From the NCBI GenBank assembly GCA_032622095.1, contig CP136063.1:203903934-203967933 (forward strand): DNA of 64,000 bases. Direction: 5' to 3'. The position numbers were made by a program, and so were the translations under genes. The notes below the pieces were generated by a model. The model did no database searches. It was not told the DNA's origin and worked only from the letters and a program-made list of their open reading frames with translations. The stretch is from Siphonodentalium dalli (lineage: Eukaryota; Mollusca; Scaphopoda; Gadilida; Siphonodentaliidae). Positions 23,818 to 34,954 of this stretch are shown in pieces. How positions within the stretch are numbered: position 1 is the stretch's first letter; each line of letters begins with the position of its first letter.

Positions 23818-23914
23818 TGGTAACATATATAATCATGCAGACAGGAAAACATAAATGAGAAGTTGAGACCTTGGTAACATATATAATCATGCAGACAGGA
23901 AAACATAAATGAGA
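23818..23914. repeat. Two-copy 54-bp tandem duplication before the exon 2 acceptor
   Basis: A 43-base block beginning TGGTAACATATATAATCATG occurs at 23818-23860 and again at 23872-23914, separated by 11 bases. The second copy ends 29 bases before the acceptor AG, so the duplication overlaps the likely branch-point region. Confidence 0.9.
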
Positions 23915-23943
23915 TACTCATGCCATACAATCTTGTATTTCAG

Positions 23944-24614
23944 AAGCCAAAAAGATGAAGGCAGACAGCGACATGATGTCGAGTAACACGTCGCCGATCA
24001 AACACTCTCCAGCACCACATAGTCCCACGTCTAGTCTGTCGTCACGAAACAACACACCATCACCGAACAACCATTCGGACGTGGCCGATTGTGATTCGTG
24101 TCCCGACTCGGCCGATCTCGTAAAGTCCGACAGACTTCGTGAGGACAAGTATCCACTTGATACGCTAACCCGAGTGTTTCCACATATTCCGAAGACCACA
24201 CTTGACACTGTTTTAGTCGACTGCAATGGAAGTGTGTTGAAGGCGATCGAGAGCGTTTTGAGTGTTCAAGGAGAGCAATTGAAAAAATATGACAGTCTGA
24301 GCAGAACTGCAGTGACACTTCCATCGACGTCAGACTCCGGGTTGAAGTCGGCCTTCACTCCGAATGTTACCGGTATGTCATGGCCATCTCTACACCCGGC
24401 AGCCATGAACTATGCAGCGGCATACAGGTCAGCTGGTCTGAACTTTTCCTTTCCAATGGCGTATCCGTTCATGTCTCCTAGTCTTGCATTTGCTGCTAAC
24501 AGTTCGTCTTCAGGTTCTCTGAACTCTAACAGTGCATTGCGACCATACCCGTATTCAATGTACCCGTGTTGTCTACCCAACAAACTCTCAGATACCACGG
24601 ACAAAACGCCCTGA
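23944..24614 (+). CDS. Dmrta2: DMRTA-class transcription factor, coding exon 2 (DMA domain and C-terminus)
   Basis: Last coding exon, residues 132-354, ending in TGA at 24612-24614. It follows a TTTCAG acceptor, and spliced to exon 1 it keeps one open frame of 354 codons. Residues 150-195 are a Ser/Pro/Asn-rich low-complexity linker. Residues 201-237 form the DMA domain (PLDTLTRVFPHIPKTTLDTV, then a VLKAIESVL helix). This is a CUE/UBA-like three-helix module that is known to mark the DMRT3/4/5 group and can bind ubiquitin. The C-terminal 110 residues are rich in Ser, Ala, Tyr and Pro, with aromatic patches (FSFPMAYPF, RPYPYSMYP) that resemble the weakly conserved tail of DMRTA proteins and may be an activation surface. 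The protein is shorter than vertebrate DMRTA2 because it lacks the Ala/Gly-rich expansions. An additional 3' coding exon is unlikely given the in-frame stop. Confidence 0.93.
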
Positions 24615-25015
24615 TCAACCATGGTGGCATTTTGGCGAGGACACGGCAGATTATCTGCTTCGAGTTTGAGCGTGAGATATGTCGTGATATATACAGTGCT
24701 GGTTATCACGCGACCGCATCAGTGTTCATGGACTATATATATCAACAGATACATATAGAAAGTTGATCATACTTTTGGTTGGGGAATGCACAAAAACTGA
24801 CTGGCGTTGATTCGATTAACACTATCACGGTGGGAATCACGTGGTTTCGAGGTTGGTGAGGTTACCACGCATTGGAAATGGTCGAGGCGAGTGCAAACGC
24901 ACAACAACACAATATGTGAGGAACTGACACAAAACTTAGAATTTTGAGTGACGAGCATATGCTAGTTTATTTTTAATCAAGTTGATACCTTATTTGTGCG
25001 TAAATAGTTTTCTAT

Positions 25016-25113
25016 AACATTCTGACTAAAGTTGCCAGTCGGAGGTTCGTAGAATACACCAGTCCATACAGCAAAAAAAAAAACCTTCGACTGACAACAT
25101 TGGTCAGAATGTT
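25016..25113 (+). other. Long imperfect hairpin in the candidate 3'UTR
   Basis: Two 32-base arms (25016-25047 and 25082-25113) pair with about five mismatches, and the 34-base loop contains an 11-base A run. Both arms begin or end with AACATTCTGAC or its complement. Arm length and mismatch density are in the range of a microRNA precursor but also fit a decayed MITE. I see no second copy elsewhere in the window, which slightly favours a locus-specific feature. Confidence 0.5.
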
Positions 25114-26335
25114 AGAGCAAGCAACTGGGTTTGGACACAAATGGGATATCAGCTTGTTTGCAAAATAGTATAGCATATGCTCGTAGTTACCAAAATAATA
25201 TGTAATATATCATTATCCTAGTTTATAACTTTTTTCCTCGTTTCTCGTCGCGTTTGCGATCGCCTCGGCCATTTTGAATGCGTGATACTCATCAACTCGA
25301 AATCACGTGATTCCCCACCGTCACGTGACTATTGTGTAGTTCTTATTTATCGTTGTTTCAACGCCGATCGTTTTATAATTTTCAGGATTTGGATGGTTTA
25401 CACCAACTTTCAATGACACGTTATCTGAATCGAGGTACTTCAAAGTGACCCAATGCATTCTTAGTGGGTAAATGTGCAAAATTATAAATGTATGTAAAAC
25501 ATCACCATTCAGACGAACATGGATAAATAGATAAACGTTGTTCATGTATTCACAATCGATAGTTCTCCAATAACGAAAGTTGGTGCGTTATTAATAGTGA
25601 ACATAAGAACAAAGTCAATATATTTTGTCATGTACTTATTGATGATAATTGTTTTACAGACTGTTATGTTATTTCCCATGAACCCACGTCGAACGCCTTC
25701 TTTGGGACCCATTCAACAGCCTAATCTGGATGTCAGTTGCATTGAGAACATCTGACATTTTGACAAAATTGTTCATTTTGATTTGAACATATTGAATCTT
25801 TCCACACAATTATGTACATCGCAGACTACAAATGTTACAAAACACAAGATGAACAATACGGATTGGAAAAATCAATTTCAAATCATGTACTGGTTGTAAT
25901 GCTTCAACGTTCGGAACAAGGCGAACGAGACAGAACATGATTGTTGGTCGAAACCTTCTCAAGTTTTGTCCCACTTATAGTGCTGTTTCCTGTTTGAGAA
26001 CAATGTATACTGGATTTTTTGTAAACACTGGAGAAAACGTAAATTTCTGGCAAAATTTTATAAAGGCGTCATTGAGATATTTCTTTGTTAAATTGTCTTT
26101 CTTAATTATTTTTGCTGTGACTTAAAGCCAATCTAAAAGCCCAAGTTATCTATTTCTACTGCGAACATGTGTTTAGGAGATAATTGAAAAAAAGACAAAT
26201 GTTTTCGTTAGAAAAAAGATTTTATCATTACATTACTACTAGTAAATCAGGATATAATGACAAGTTTATGTTTAGCGACTTTTCGGAGACACTATATTTG
26301 TTGCCAGTTTGAAGACACGTTTCTGCTTCCTGCTC

Positions 26336-26341
26336 AATAAA
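26336..26341 (+). terminator. Polyadenylation signal AATAAA with GT-rich downstream element
   Basis: AATAAA at 26336-26341 is followed within 20-60 bases by a strongly GT-rich stretch (TGTTTTTGTTATTC, then TGTTTGTGTTCTG), the usual layout of an animal cleavage/polyadenylation site. Weaker AATAAA hexamers occur at 26493 and about 26542. This is the best candidate end for the DMRTA-class transcript. Confidence 0.5.
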
Positions 26342-26669
26342 ACCAGTGTGCATAGTCCTTAATGTTTTTGTTATTCATGTTTGTGTTCTGATTTTTGTAA
26401 GTTAAAATCATTGGGGGAGTATTGTCTCTTTAATTCTTCTCACTAATTTTGTATATAGTTGTTGGTCATTACTAAATGAGGATGTTCTCGTTAATAAAAT
26501 ATTGGTAAATATTTACAACAGAATTTGTTAATGAAATCCCATAAATAAATCTACGGTGAACAATACATTCTGCATACTGCATGCATATGTGTAATGTAAT
26601 AACAATTGGGAGCCCGGAAAACTGATTGCCTTAATTCACTCAATCCTATTTACTGACATAAACAGTTAA

Positions 26670-26900
26670 AGGGGTACTATACATTAAATCCGACCATTTA
26701 TGTTACCATCTCATATTATAATCAACAGAATATATGACTAAAGGTCATAACAATTCATTATAATTACCATATTGTTTGCATCGTTCATAGAGCACATGAG
26801 TGTATTGTGCACTAATTCATGGCTCAAATTCATTCATTTGTCATACATTCTGTTGAGTATAACAGGAGATAATCCCATAAATGTTGGGATTTAGTGTAAA
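26670..26900. mobile_element. TTAA-type element, family H (copy H2)
   Basis: It follows TTAA (26666-26669) with AGGGGTACTATACATTAAAT and carries the family blocks TTTGCATCGTTCATAGAGCA and CATGGCTCAAATTCATTC. The right end runs into the CAY microsatellite. Confidence 0.7.
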
Positions 26901-26903
26901 GTC

Positions 26904-26940
26904 ACCACCACCACCACCACCATCATCATCGTCATCATTC

Positions 26941-26990
<50 letters not shown>

Positions 26991-27032
26991 GTTATCATCA
27001 CCATCATCATCATCGTTATCATCATCACCATC
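26904..27032. repeat. (CAC)n/(CAT)n trinucleotide microsatellite
   Basis: It begins with CAC repeats and continues as interrupted CAT repeats with occasional CGT and TCT units. The minus-strand open frame of poly-Asp over it is a by-product. Confidence 0.95.
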
Positions 27033-27083
27033 GTTATAACGATAGTCGTCGTCGCTATCGTTATCCATCACCTTTTTGTATTG

Positions 27084-27180
27084 TGTTTTCGCTGTGGCCC
27101 GCGCCATACAACGGAATAACGGGAATAGGTTCACTATGGGCTAATTTCAGAATAAAATAAGTCTAATATGAACATATGTG
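27084..27180. repeat. Dispersed repeat Q, copy 2
   Basis: TCGCTGTGGCCCGCGCCATA, then CTATGGGCTAATTTCAGAAT and AAAATAAGTC, TAATATGAAC match Q at 42706-42826. Confidence 0.55.
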
Positions 27181-27589
27181 AATATTTACATGTTTTTCCA
27201 ATATGAACCCATTTGAGCCGATATTGCACACGCCAAGAATTCGTTGAAGATATCTGACCAGAGGGAAAAGCACCATCATCAATCCAACATTGTCTTCTTA
27301 TCTACTGATAATTATTTATGTCAAATACGTTTTAACTGCTTCAGTTTGAAACTTTGAATTTGGTTGCTTCTCTAGAAATCCAGTATTACAAAAATCGGTC
27401 TTTATTGATGGCCGCTCACTCCACTGTATACAATTGTTTTTCTTTCTAATGAGCCTAATTCCCAATCAATCACTTCAATTAATATTTTCGAGGCACATGT
27501 AGACATAAATTAATGCGCATCTTAATCGAGGATGTTGTACACGCGCGTATTTAAAAAACATGACCTATTATGTTATTGGTCCGTCAATT

Positions 27590-27960
27590 CGCTTTTACTT
27601 TTCTGATGATAACTTTAGATAGGCTCAACTGCATGGAATGAAATTTTGTACGTGGGTTTACTAGCACAAAATACAGGTCAAGTTAGAATTTGTAGTTACG
27701 AACACTTTATAATAGAATTTGAACTCAATTTTCGTTTCCGGATGATAACATTAGTAAGTCTGAACTGAATGGTATATGAACTTTTGTATGTGAGTTTATT
27801 ACCCCAAAAATATACAGGTCAGATTAGAATTTGGATTTCGCCCGCCAATTTTCATCAGAGCTATGGCCCTTTGTTGGAATTACCACATGTGCATTTTTGC
27901 CCCACCCTAGCGATGCTCTTGTTATCGAATGAGTTGAGGACGGCACAAGGAAAAACTTCA
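27590..27960. repeat. Diverged dispersed repeat with two tandem sub-units
   Basis: Two units of about 130 bp each contain GATGATAAC, TTTAG or ATTAG, a CTGAACTG-like word, TTTTGTAYGTGRGTTTA and an AATACAGGTCA phrase, followed by CATCAGAGCTATGGCCCTT. The same phrases recur at 39108-39300. Phrases such as 'agagctatggccctt' are familiar from repeats of marine invertebrate genomes; that is recollection, not a search. Confidence 0.55.
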
Positions 27961-30582
27961 CGAAAGCGGGGCAACGAGTTCGATAAATAATTAAAGATAA
28001 TGACACACATTGTGTTCTGTATTTATTCCACACATTTAAGTTTAAGTTTAATCGATGACTGTGATATAGATACTACAACTGCCTTGTGGTTAAGTCAGAT
28101 GCAAAACCGATCATGATACATGTGCCTCACCCACAGCGGATCGTTGACCGTATGTTACGTCATCGATACTCGAAGTAGTTCCGGCTTGTGATCCATGTGT
28201 GGTATAGTGCAATATGTACACACAAACTATCGCTTTCCCCACCATATACATATATATGCTGCCAGTTGTCATACTAGTCATATGTGTGTATAATTATACT
28301 CATTGCCCCACCACACCACCGATTTATAATAGTTAACACCCCATATCCGTTATACTCACACACTCAAAAATATATATTCTACCCGCCCTACCAAAATCTG
28401 ATGTAAATCCAAACTAAATTGTTATATTTATGTTTCATGTATGATCTGTAGGGAGCGGAGGTCCATCTAAGTTTCACAGAACTTGTCCTCCAATCCCTTA
28501 TATGTAATGTATTATTTATGCATAATACTAATAAAAATATGTTTAAATCAAAATATGTATATATTCAATGGCTGGTATTCCATTGAATACACACACATGT
28601 CTCATGTTAACGGCTTTGAATAAATGCTCATAACGACTGACCGAAGACGCACATCGTTTGAACTCGTTTCAACGGACACCGATGTGAGATGTGAGTTATT
28701 TATTTTACTGAATCGATTTTCCTATATTCAGTTACGTTAATTGTTAATGTGTCATTCCTGATATGGTTTGAATAAAGAGCGTTTTTCTAGCTCCAGTGCG
28801 AATAATTGAACAAATCTGGAACACTTCTAACTTCGGTATATTCCCCCCAAAGATAGTAAAGGCATTTCGTGTATTTGTTGGCATATATTGTTCATACTGC
28901 CAATTACGTATACATAATTTTGAGGTAGAAATGAGCCATGTCAGCTAATTTGATGCTTGAAGATTATGATTTTCATTAAAGATAGTCTTTGGTATTGTAA
29001 GGCCAATTAAAGAGACCCCAATGTACTCCCAGTGCATGTGTTAAACACTTTTGTGTTATTTCGCATGAATACAATCGAACGCATTGAGTGTGTAAAAATA
29101 ACAGAATTAGTTTGAGAAATACGCTACAATTGTATCGAAATTTGACAGCGTTGAAAAAATGCACACTGAGAACGGGACGTATAATTACCGAGAACGTGAT
29201 GTGACACCGAACCGCGTTCAATTTAAGTGTTTACATGGCGTGGATATTATCGTTGACGACTCGGACAATGACGACAACAAAATTAGAGAAAACAAAAACA
29301 AAAACAAAGGGAAAAAAAGACAGAAAAAGAAAAGGTCAGCCGACCACAGTGTCCCCGACAACGTGGCAAGTCGATGCCGCTTTGTTAAAGAAATAAAAAA
29401 AAAAGTCGAAAGGGTTAATAATTCCGGCAAAAACTATTGTTTCGTGACCGTCCTGAACTGTCAAAAAATATTTTTTGCGTCTTCTATACTCCATGGAAAT
29501 TCAGAAATCAAACATCCATTTCTTAGCCCCCCTTTCTTTCAAAACTGTAAGAGGAGTTGATTACACCATGAAGGTACCCTCATACAGCCTCGTGTCCAAT
29601 GGAACCAACCGCTTGCTCAGAACACAATTCCCAGCTTATAATATATCATGAATGGAACCTGTATATCGCCAACGTTGGAGGGCTTTTGTCGGCATGATGC
29701 GCTGAGCACCTCCATTGTGAACTACCGGGCAGGGGTGGGGTTCACATCAAATAAGAGACGACGGCAGATTAGCGGATTTAGTAATAATCACAATGACCCG
29801 GTGACATTGGAACGTTTGTGGTACCACTTGGAAAACTCCAACCCAAATGGGGTAGGGGGCAAGTGGAATGTCTCTGACTCTGAAATTTATGTCTGCTTCA
29901 AGAGGGTGCATTTGGGAATTCCAATGTAGTCACCCCAACGGACTACATATAGCCACACCCCTGCTTCGGTCAGAATGTCAGGCCATAATTAAGATGCACT
30001 CGATAGTATCCTCCGTTCATAATCGCAACACCAGGGGGTCATTCTCATACAGGTATCATGCAATGTGCAAATGGAAGACTACACTTTAGATGTTTGCTCA
30101 TATATGCCAACAGTAATCATTTTCGAGGAGGCAGAACCAGAGTTGGCGACATTCATGGTATCAATCAATAGCAACTGTGACAGGAGAGCGCCGTCAAGGG
30201 GGGTAAGTGTCTCAAATCGACAGACTGATTCTGTTTGAATTTCCGACTAAATGAAACAAATACAAAACGATCCTCGGCTATGTCATCAAACATGGGGCGA
30301 TTGTGAATTGTTCGAAGACGTAACATAAGAGGCTAACGCAGGCAATGTTTGTGGTATTTTATGCTAGGACCCGCCCGCCTAATGTACGGGATCTGTCACT
30401 GTCAGATAATTAAGGACCACCATGTTTGCAGAGTGGATCAAACGATACTCGATCACTTGGAACATTTTAACCAAGTGCGACTCTTGATAGCTAATTATTT
30501 TTCGACCAAGAATTAGCCGAAGTTGACCACTGTAGCTAGTGCTTTACCATTATTTAAGTTCACTATCGCTATATTCAATAAA
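27961..30582. other. Intergenic sequence between the dispersed repeat and the 38-bp satellite
   Basis: I see no convincing gene. A lysine-rich open frame of 133 codons at 29159-29560 has no recognisable domain and lies over a purine-rich tract. A TTCCTGATATGG / AATAAAGAGCGTTTTT phrase at 28755-28785 is related to family I. The 29.6-30.1 kb part shares TCCAACCCAAATGGGG with the far side of the satellite (33.94 kb). Confidence 0.4.
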
Positions 30583-33500
30583 CTGGGTGGATTGGATTGT
30601 TGTGTGGTTATATTACACACGGGTTCGATTGGATTGGGTGTGTGGTTATATTACCCACGGGGTCGATTGGATTGGATGTGTGGTTATATTACCCATGGGG
30701 TGGTTTGGATTGGCTGTGTGGTTATATTACCCACGGGGTCGATTGGATTGGGTGTGTGGTTATATTACCCACGGGGTCGATTGGATTGGGTGTGTGGTTA
30801 TATTACACACGGGGTCGATTGGATTGGCTGTGTGGTTATATTACCCATGGGGTGGATTGGATTGGCTGTGTGGTTATATTACTCACGGGGTCGATTGGAT
30901 TGGCTGTGTGGTTATATTACTCACGGGGTCGATTGGATTGGGTGTGTGGTTATATTACCCATGGGGTGGATTGGATTGGCTCTGTGGTTATATTACTCAT
31001 GGGGTGGATTGGATTGGATGTGTGGTTATATTACCCATGGGGTGGATTGGATTGGCTGTGTTGTTATATTACCCACGGGGTCGATTTGATTGGGTGTGTG
31101 GTTATATTACCCATGGGGTCGATTGGATTGGATGTGTGGTTATATTACCCATGGGGTCGATTGGATTGGCTGTGTGGTTATATTACCCATGGGGTGGATT
31201 GGATTGGCTGTGTGGTTATATTACACACGGGGTCGATTGGATTGGGTGTGTGGTTATATTACCCATGGGGTCGATTGGATTGGCTGTGTGGTTATATTAC
31301 CCATGGGGTGGATTGGATTGGCTGTGTGGTTATATTACTCACGGGGTCGATTGGATTGGCTGTGTGGTTATATTACCCATGGGGTGGATTGGATTGGCTG
31401 TGTGGTTATATTACTCACGGGGTCGATTGGATTGGCTGTGTGGTTATATTACTCACGGTGTCGATTGGATTGGGTGTGTGGTTATATTACTCACGGGGTC
31501 GATTGGATTGGCTGTGTGGTTATATTACCCACGGGGTCGATTGGATTGGATGTGTGGTTATATTACCCACGGGGTCGATTGGATTGGCTGTGTGGTTATA
31601 TTACTCACGGGGTCGATTGGATTGGATGTGTGGTTATATTACTCACGGGGTGGATTGGATTGGGTGTGTGTGGTTATATTACTCACGGGGTGGATTGGAT
31701 TGGCTGTGTGGTTATATTACCCATGGGGTGGATTGGATTGGCTGTGTGGTTATATTACTCACGGGGTCGATTGGATTGGCTGTGTTGTTATATTACCCAT
31801 GGGGTGGATTGGATTGGCTGTGTGGTTATATTACTCACGGGGTCGATTGGATTGGCTGTGTGGTTATATTACTCACGGTGTCGATTGGATTGGGTGTGTG
31901 GTTATATTACTCACGGGGTCGATTGGATTGGATGTGTGGTTATATTACCCACGGGGTCGATTGGATTGGCTGTGTGGTTATATTACTCACGGGGTCGATT
32001 GGATTGGATGTGTGGTTATATTACTCACGGGGTCGATTGGATTGGGTGTGCATGTGTGGTTTTATTACTCACGGGGTGGATTGGATTGGCTGTGTGGTTA
32101 TATTACCCATGGGGTGGATTGGATTGGCTGTGTGGTTATATTACTCACGGGGTCGATTGGATTGGCTGTGTGGTTATATTACTCACGGGGTGGATTGGAT
32201 TGGGTGTGTGGTTATATTACTCACGGGGTGGATTGGATTGGGTGTGTGGTTATATTACTCACGGGGTCGATTGGATTGGGTGTGTGGTTATATTACCCAC
32301 GGGGTCGATTGGATTGGGTGTGTGGTTATATTACCGACGGGGTCGATTGGATTGGGTGTGTGGTTATATTACTCACGGGGTCGATTGGATTGGGTGTGTG
32401 GTTATATTACCCACGGGGTCGATTGGATTGGCTGTGTGGTTATATTACCCATGGGGTGGATTGGATTGGCTGTGTGGTTATATTACTCACGGGGTCGATT
32501 GGATTGGCTGTGTGGTTATATTACTCACGGGGTCGATTGGATTGGGTGTGTGGTTATATTACCCACGGGGTCGATTGGATTGGCTGTGTGGTTATATTAC
32601 TCACGGTGTGGATTGGATTGGCTGTGTGGTTATATTACTCACGGGGTCGATTGGATTGGCTGTGTGGTTATATTACTCACGGGGTCGATTGGATTGGCTG
32701 TGTGGTTATATTATTCACGGGGTCGATTGGATTGGCTGTGTGGTTATATTACTCACGGGGTCGATTGGATTGGTGTGTGGTTATATTACTCACTGGGTGG
32801 ATTTGATTGGGTGTGTGGTTATATTACTCACGGGGTCGATTGGATTGGGTGTGTGGTTATATTACACACGGGGTCGATTGGATTGGGTGTGTGGTTATAT
32901 TACTCACGGGGTCGATTGGATTGGGTGTGTGGTTATATTACTCACGGGGTGGATTGGATTGGCTGTGTGGTTATATTACTCACGGGGTCGATTGGATTGG
33001 CTGTGTGGTTATATTACTCACGGGGTCGATTGGATTGGGTGTGTGGTTATATTACACACGGGGTCGATTGGATTGGCTGTGTGGTTATATTACTCACGGG
33101 GTGGATTGGATTGGCTGTGTGGTTATATTACTCACGGGGTCGATTGGATTGGGTGTGTGGTTATATTACTCACGGGTCGATTGGATTTGGTGTGTGGTTA
33201 TATTACCCACGGGGTCGATTGGATTGGGTGTGTGGTTATATTACCCACGGGATCGATTGGATTGGCTGTGTGGTTATATTACTCACGGGGTGGATTGGAT
33301 TGGCTGTGTGGTTATATTACTCACGGGGTCGATTGGATTGGGTGTGTGGTTATATTACTCACGGGGTCGATTGGATTGGGTGTGTGGTTATATTATTCAC
33401 GGGGTCGATTGGATTGGGTGTGTGGTTATATTACCCATGGGGTGGATTGGATTGGCTGTGTGGTTATATTATTCACGGGGTCGATTGGATTGGGTGTGTG

Positions 33501-33735
33501 GTTATATTACTCACGGGGTCGATTGGATTGGGTGTGTGGTTATATTACCCACGAGGTCGATTGGATTGGCTGTGTGGTTATATTACACACGGGGTCGATT
33601 GGATTGGATGTGTGGTTATATTACCCATGGGGTGGTTTGGATTGGATGTGTGGTTATATTACACATGGGGTGGATTGGATGTGTGGTTATATTACACATG
33701 GGGTGGATTGGATTGGGTGTGTGGTTATATTACCC
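30583..33735 (+). repeat. 38-bp satellite array, about 83 copies
   Basis: The unit is about 38 bases and contains GGATTGGATTGGGTGTGTGG, TTATATTAC and a C(T/C)CA(C/T)GGGGT(C/G) block. Copies differ mainly at three sites (GGG/GGC/GGA before TGTGTGG; CCC, CTC or ACA; CACGGGGTC versus CATGGGGTG). A few length changes occur, at about 31660, 32048, 32770, 33168 and 33675. Because no stop lies in the unit and 38 is not a multiple of three, all three forward frames stay open for hundreds of codons with the same peptide. The variation is not codon-patterned, so I call it non-coding. The G-rich strand is the + strand throughout. Confidence 0.97.
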
Positions 33736-34109
33736 AGTTGGGGTAATTATAATGTACTTCAGATGTGTTCCACACAGGCACGTGGCGACAATGGGTGTGG
33801 TGGGTTGGGATGTCTTCCACCCCAAGTGGTTAAATCTTTCAACATTTGGAAATTTCATGTCCCACGCCAAAAATTGTTGCAAATTTAAGACCACTTATAC
33901 TTCAAAATTGTTTGATTTTTCTTTGGAGGTTGTCAGATTAGAAATTCCAACCCAAATGGGGGAGATGCAAATGAGATTTCGCGAACCTTTGCTAAGTTCT
34001 AGTTCACGTGGGGTGCACTTTGGAAATTTCAAGGTGGACACCCCGAAGGAAACCTTCTAACCTAGTCCCCAGTTACCCATTCATCGATATCGCAGATCCT
34101 GCCATGTTC
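33736..34109. other. Satellite 3' flank
   Basis: It contains phrases resembling the 29.8-29.9 kb flank (TTCCAACCCAAATGGGGG; GGGGTGCACTTTGGAAATTT), so the satellite may have grown inside an older dispersed element. I see no gene. Confidence 0.4.
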
Positions 34110-34270
34110 TGATAAAAGCAGACGACAGATTAATAAAAATGCGGAAGGAGTTCTGTTTATTGAGGGAAATGTTTAGATACTAATTTCAACAAACATGTCG
34201 TTTGTTGAACTTATTATCTAAATATTTCGGATGGGATAACTACTCATCAATGGTGCTTTAATATAGAGGG
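34110..34270 (-). mobile_element. TTAA-type element, family D (copy D5, partial)
   Basis: The internal AAATGTTTAGATACTAATTT / GAACTTATTATCTAAATATT palindrome and the right end TAATATAGAGGG precede TTAA at 34271-34274. The left end is diverged. Confidence 0.6.
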
Positions 34271-34558
34271 TTAAATAAGAATACATGTATACACACGCTT
34301 GGTTGAAATACTGCTGTGGTGCAATCCTTCAAATTAGTGCAGTTTTACACCAAACTAGCTATATATAGCAAAAAAGCTTTTGTTTTTAAATATGTCAATA
34401 CCTGGATTTTCCATAATTATTTCTAACAGGAGGTTTGGTGGAATACTATTAAAGTAATGTGGGGCGGTTCAATTGTAAGCTTCTGTCGACATTTATAACA
34501 TTTATCCTTATCATTACAAGATCCATATATATCTTTTACCATTGCCTTAAGTGTTTAA

Positions 34559-34950
34559 CCCTTTACCCAACAGAAGGGCCCTGTGCCAATGCATTCTCTT
34601 ATATATGCGAGTCGACCATAGGTCGCCTCGCATATATAAGAGAATGCATTGGCTTAACACATTAAAAATTATAAAATTGTTAAAGAATGTAAGAAAAAAT
34701 GGTAAAAAGTGTTAAAAGAAGATTTTTTTTAGGCCAATGCATTCTCTTATATATGCGAGGCGACCTATGGTCGACTCGCATATATAAGAGAATGCATTGG
34801 CACAGGGCATAACTGTAACTATCACAATGTGATCAAGGAGCCGGTTCCAATGATATCCATATTTTTATGGTTCTATTGAGACAGACCGAAGATATTTTAG
34901 GCTGTTGAAACTTTATTTGGCCGGTTTTGGCCGGTTTGTTGGGTAAAGGG
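34559..34950 (+). mobile_element. TTAA-type element, family A (copy A2, intact)
   Basis: CCCTTTACCCAACA and TGTTGGGTAAAGGG are flanked by exact TTAA (34555-34558, 34951-34954). Two mutually inverted 69-bp palindromes lie at about 34585-34653 and 34733-34801. The right third carries GAGCCGGTTCCAATGATATC and GGCCGGTTTTGGCCGG. At 392 bp it is non-autonomous. TTAA targets and CCC ends fit a piggyBac-like source. Confidence 0.93.
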
Positions 34951-34954
34951 TTAA

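Larger units (their letters stand above)
19983..23943 (+). other. Intron of the DMRTA-class gene (phase 1)
   Basis: This 3.96-kb intron starts GTATGT and ends with a pyrimidine-containing stretch and TTTCAG. Phase 1 is consistent on both sides: the single G ending exon 1 joins AA of exon 2 to make a Glu codon. A two-coding-exon layout with the DM and DMA domains on separate exons matches DMRTA genes in other animals. The intron holds a single-arm remnant of the 69-bp palindrome, TTAA-type elements D and T, a three-copy 41-bp repeat, a B-element fragment and a 54-bp tandem duplication just before the acceptor. The unassigned parts (about 21.0-22.0, 22.1-23.1 and 23.2-23.8 kb) are AT-rich, and I see no conserved coding or RNA feature in them. 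Confidence 0.9.
24615..26360 (+). other. Candidate 3'UTR of the DMRTA-class gene
   Basis: About 1.7 kb of non-coding sequence lies between the stop codon and the first convincing polyadenylation signal. I see no AATAAA hexamer earlier in this stretch. It contains the hairpin at 25016-25113 and no other assigned repeat. The extent is inferred from the signal alone, and transcript data would be needed to fix it. Confidence 0.45.

Noticed and set aside
19326-26360. Repeat density around a DMRT gene as evidence of a sex-determining region
   Set aside because: The gene is of the DMRTA class rather than DMRT1, and repeats are equally dense across the whole window, so nothing here points to sex linkage.
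26841-27134. Minus-strand Asp-rich open frame
   Set aside because: It is the translation of the CAY trinucleotide microsatellite plus part of element H2, with no domain and no sign of splicing.
29159-29560. 133-codon Lys/Asn-rich open frame
   Set aside because: No recognisable domain. The basic stretch is a purine-rich low-complexity tract, and no promoter, splice or poly(A) context supports it. I keep it only as a remote possibility.
30539-34060. Open frames of 417 to 1,049 codons across the satellite
   Set aside because: The peptide repeats identically in all three forward frames because the 38-bp unit has no stop and is not a multiple of three. Substitutions are not codon-patterned, and there is no gene structure around it.
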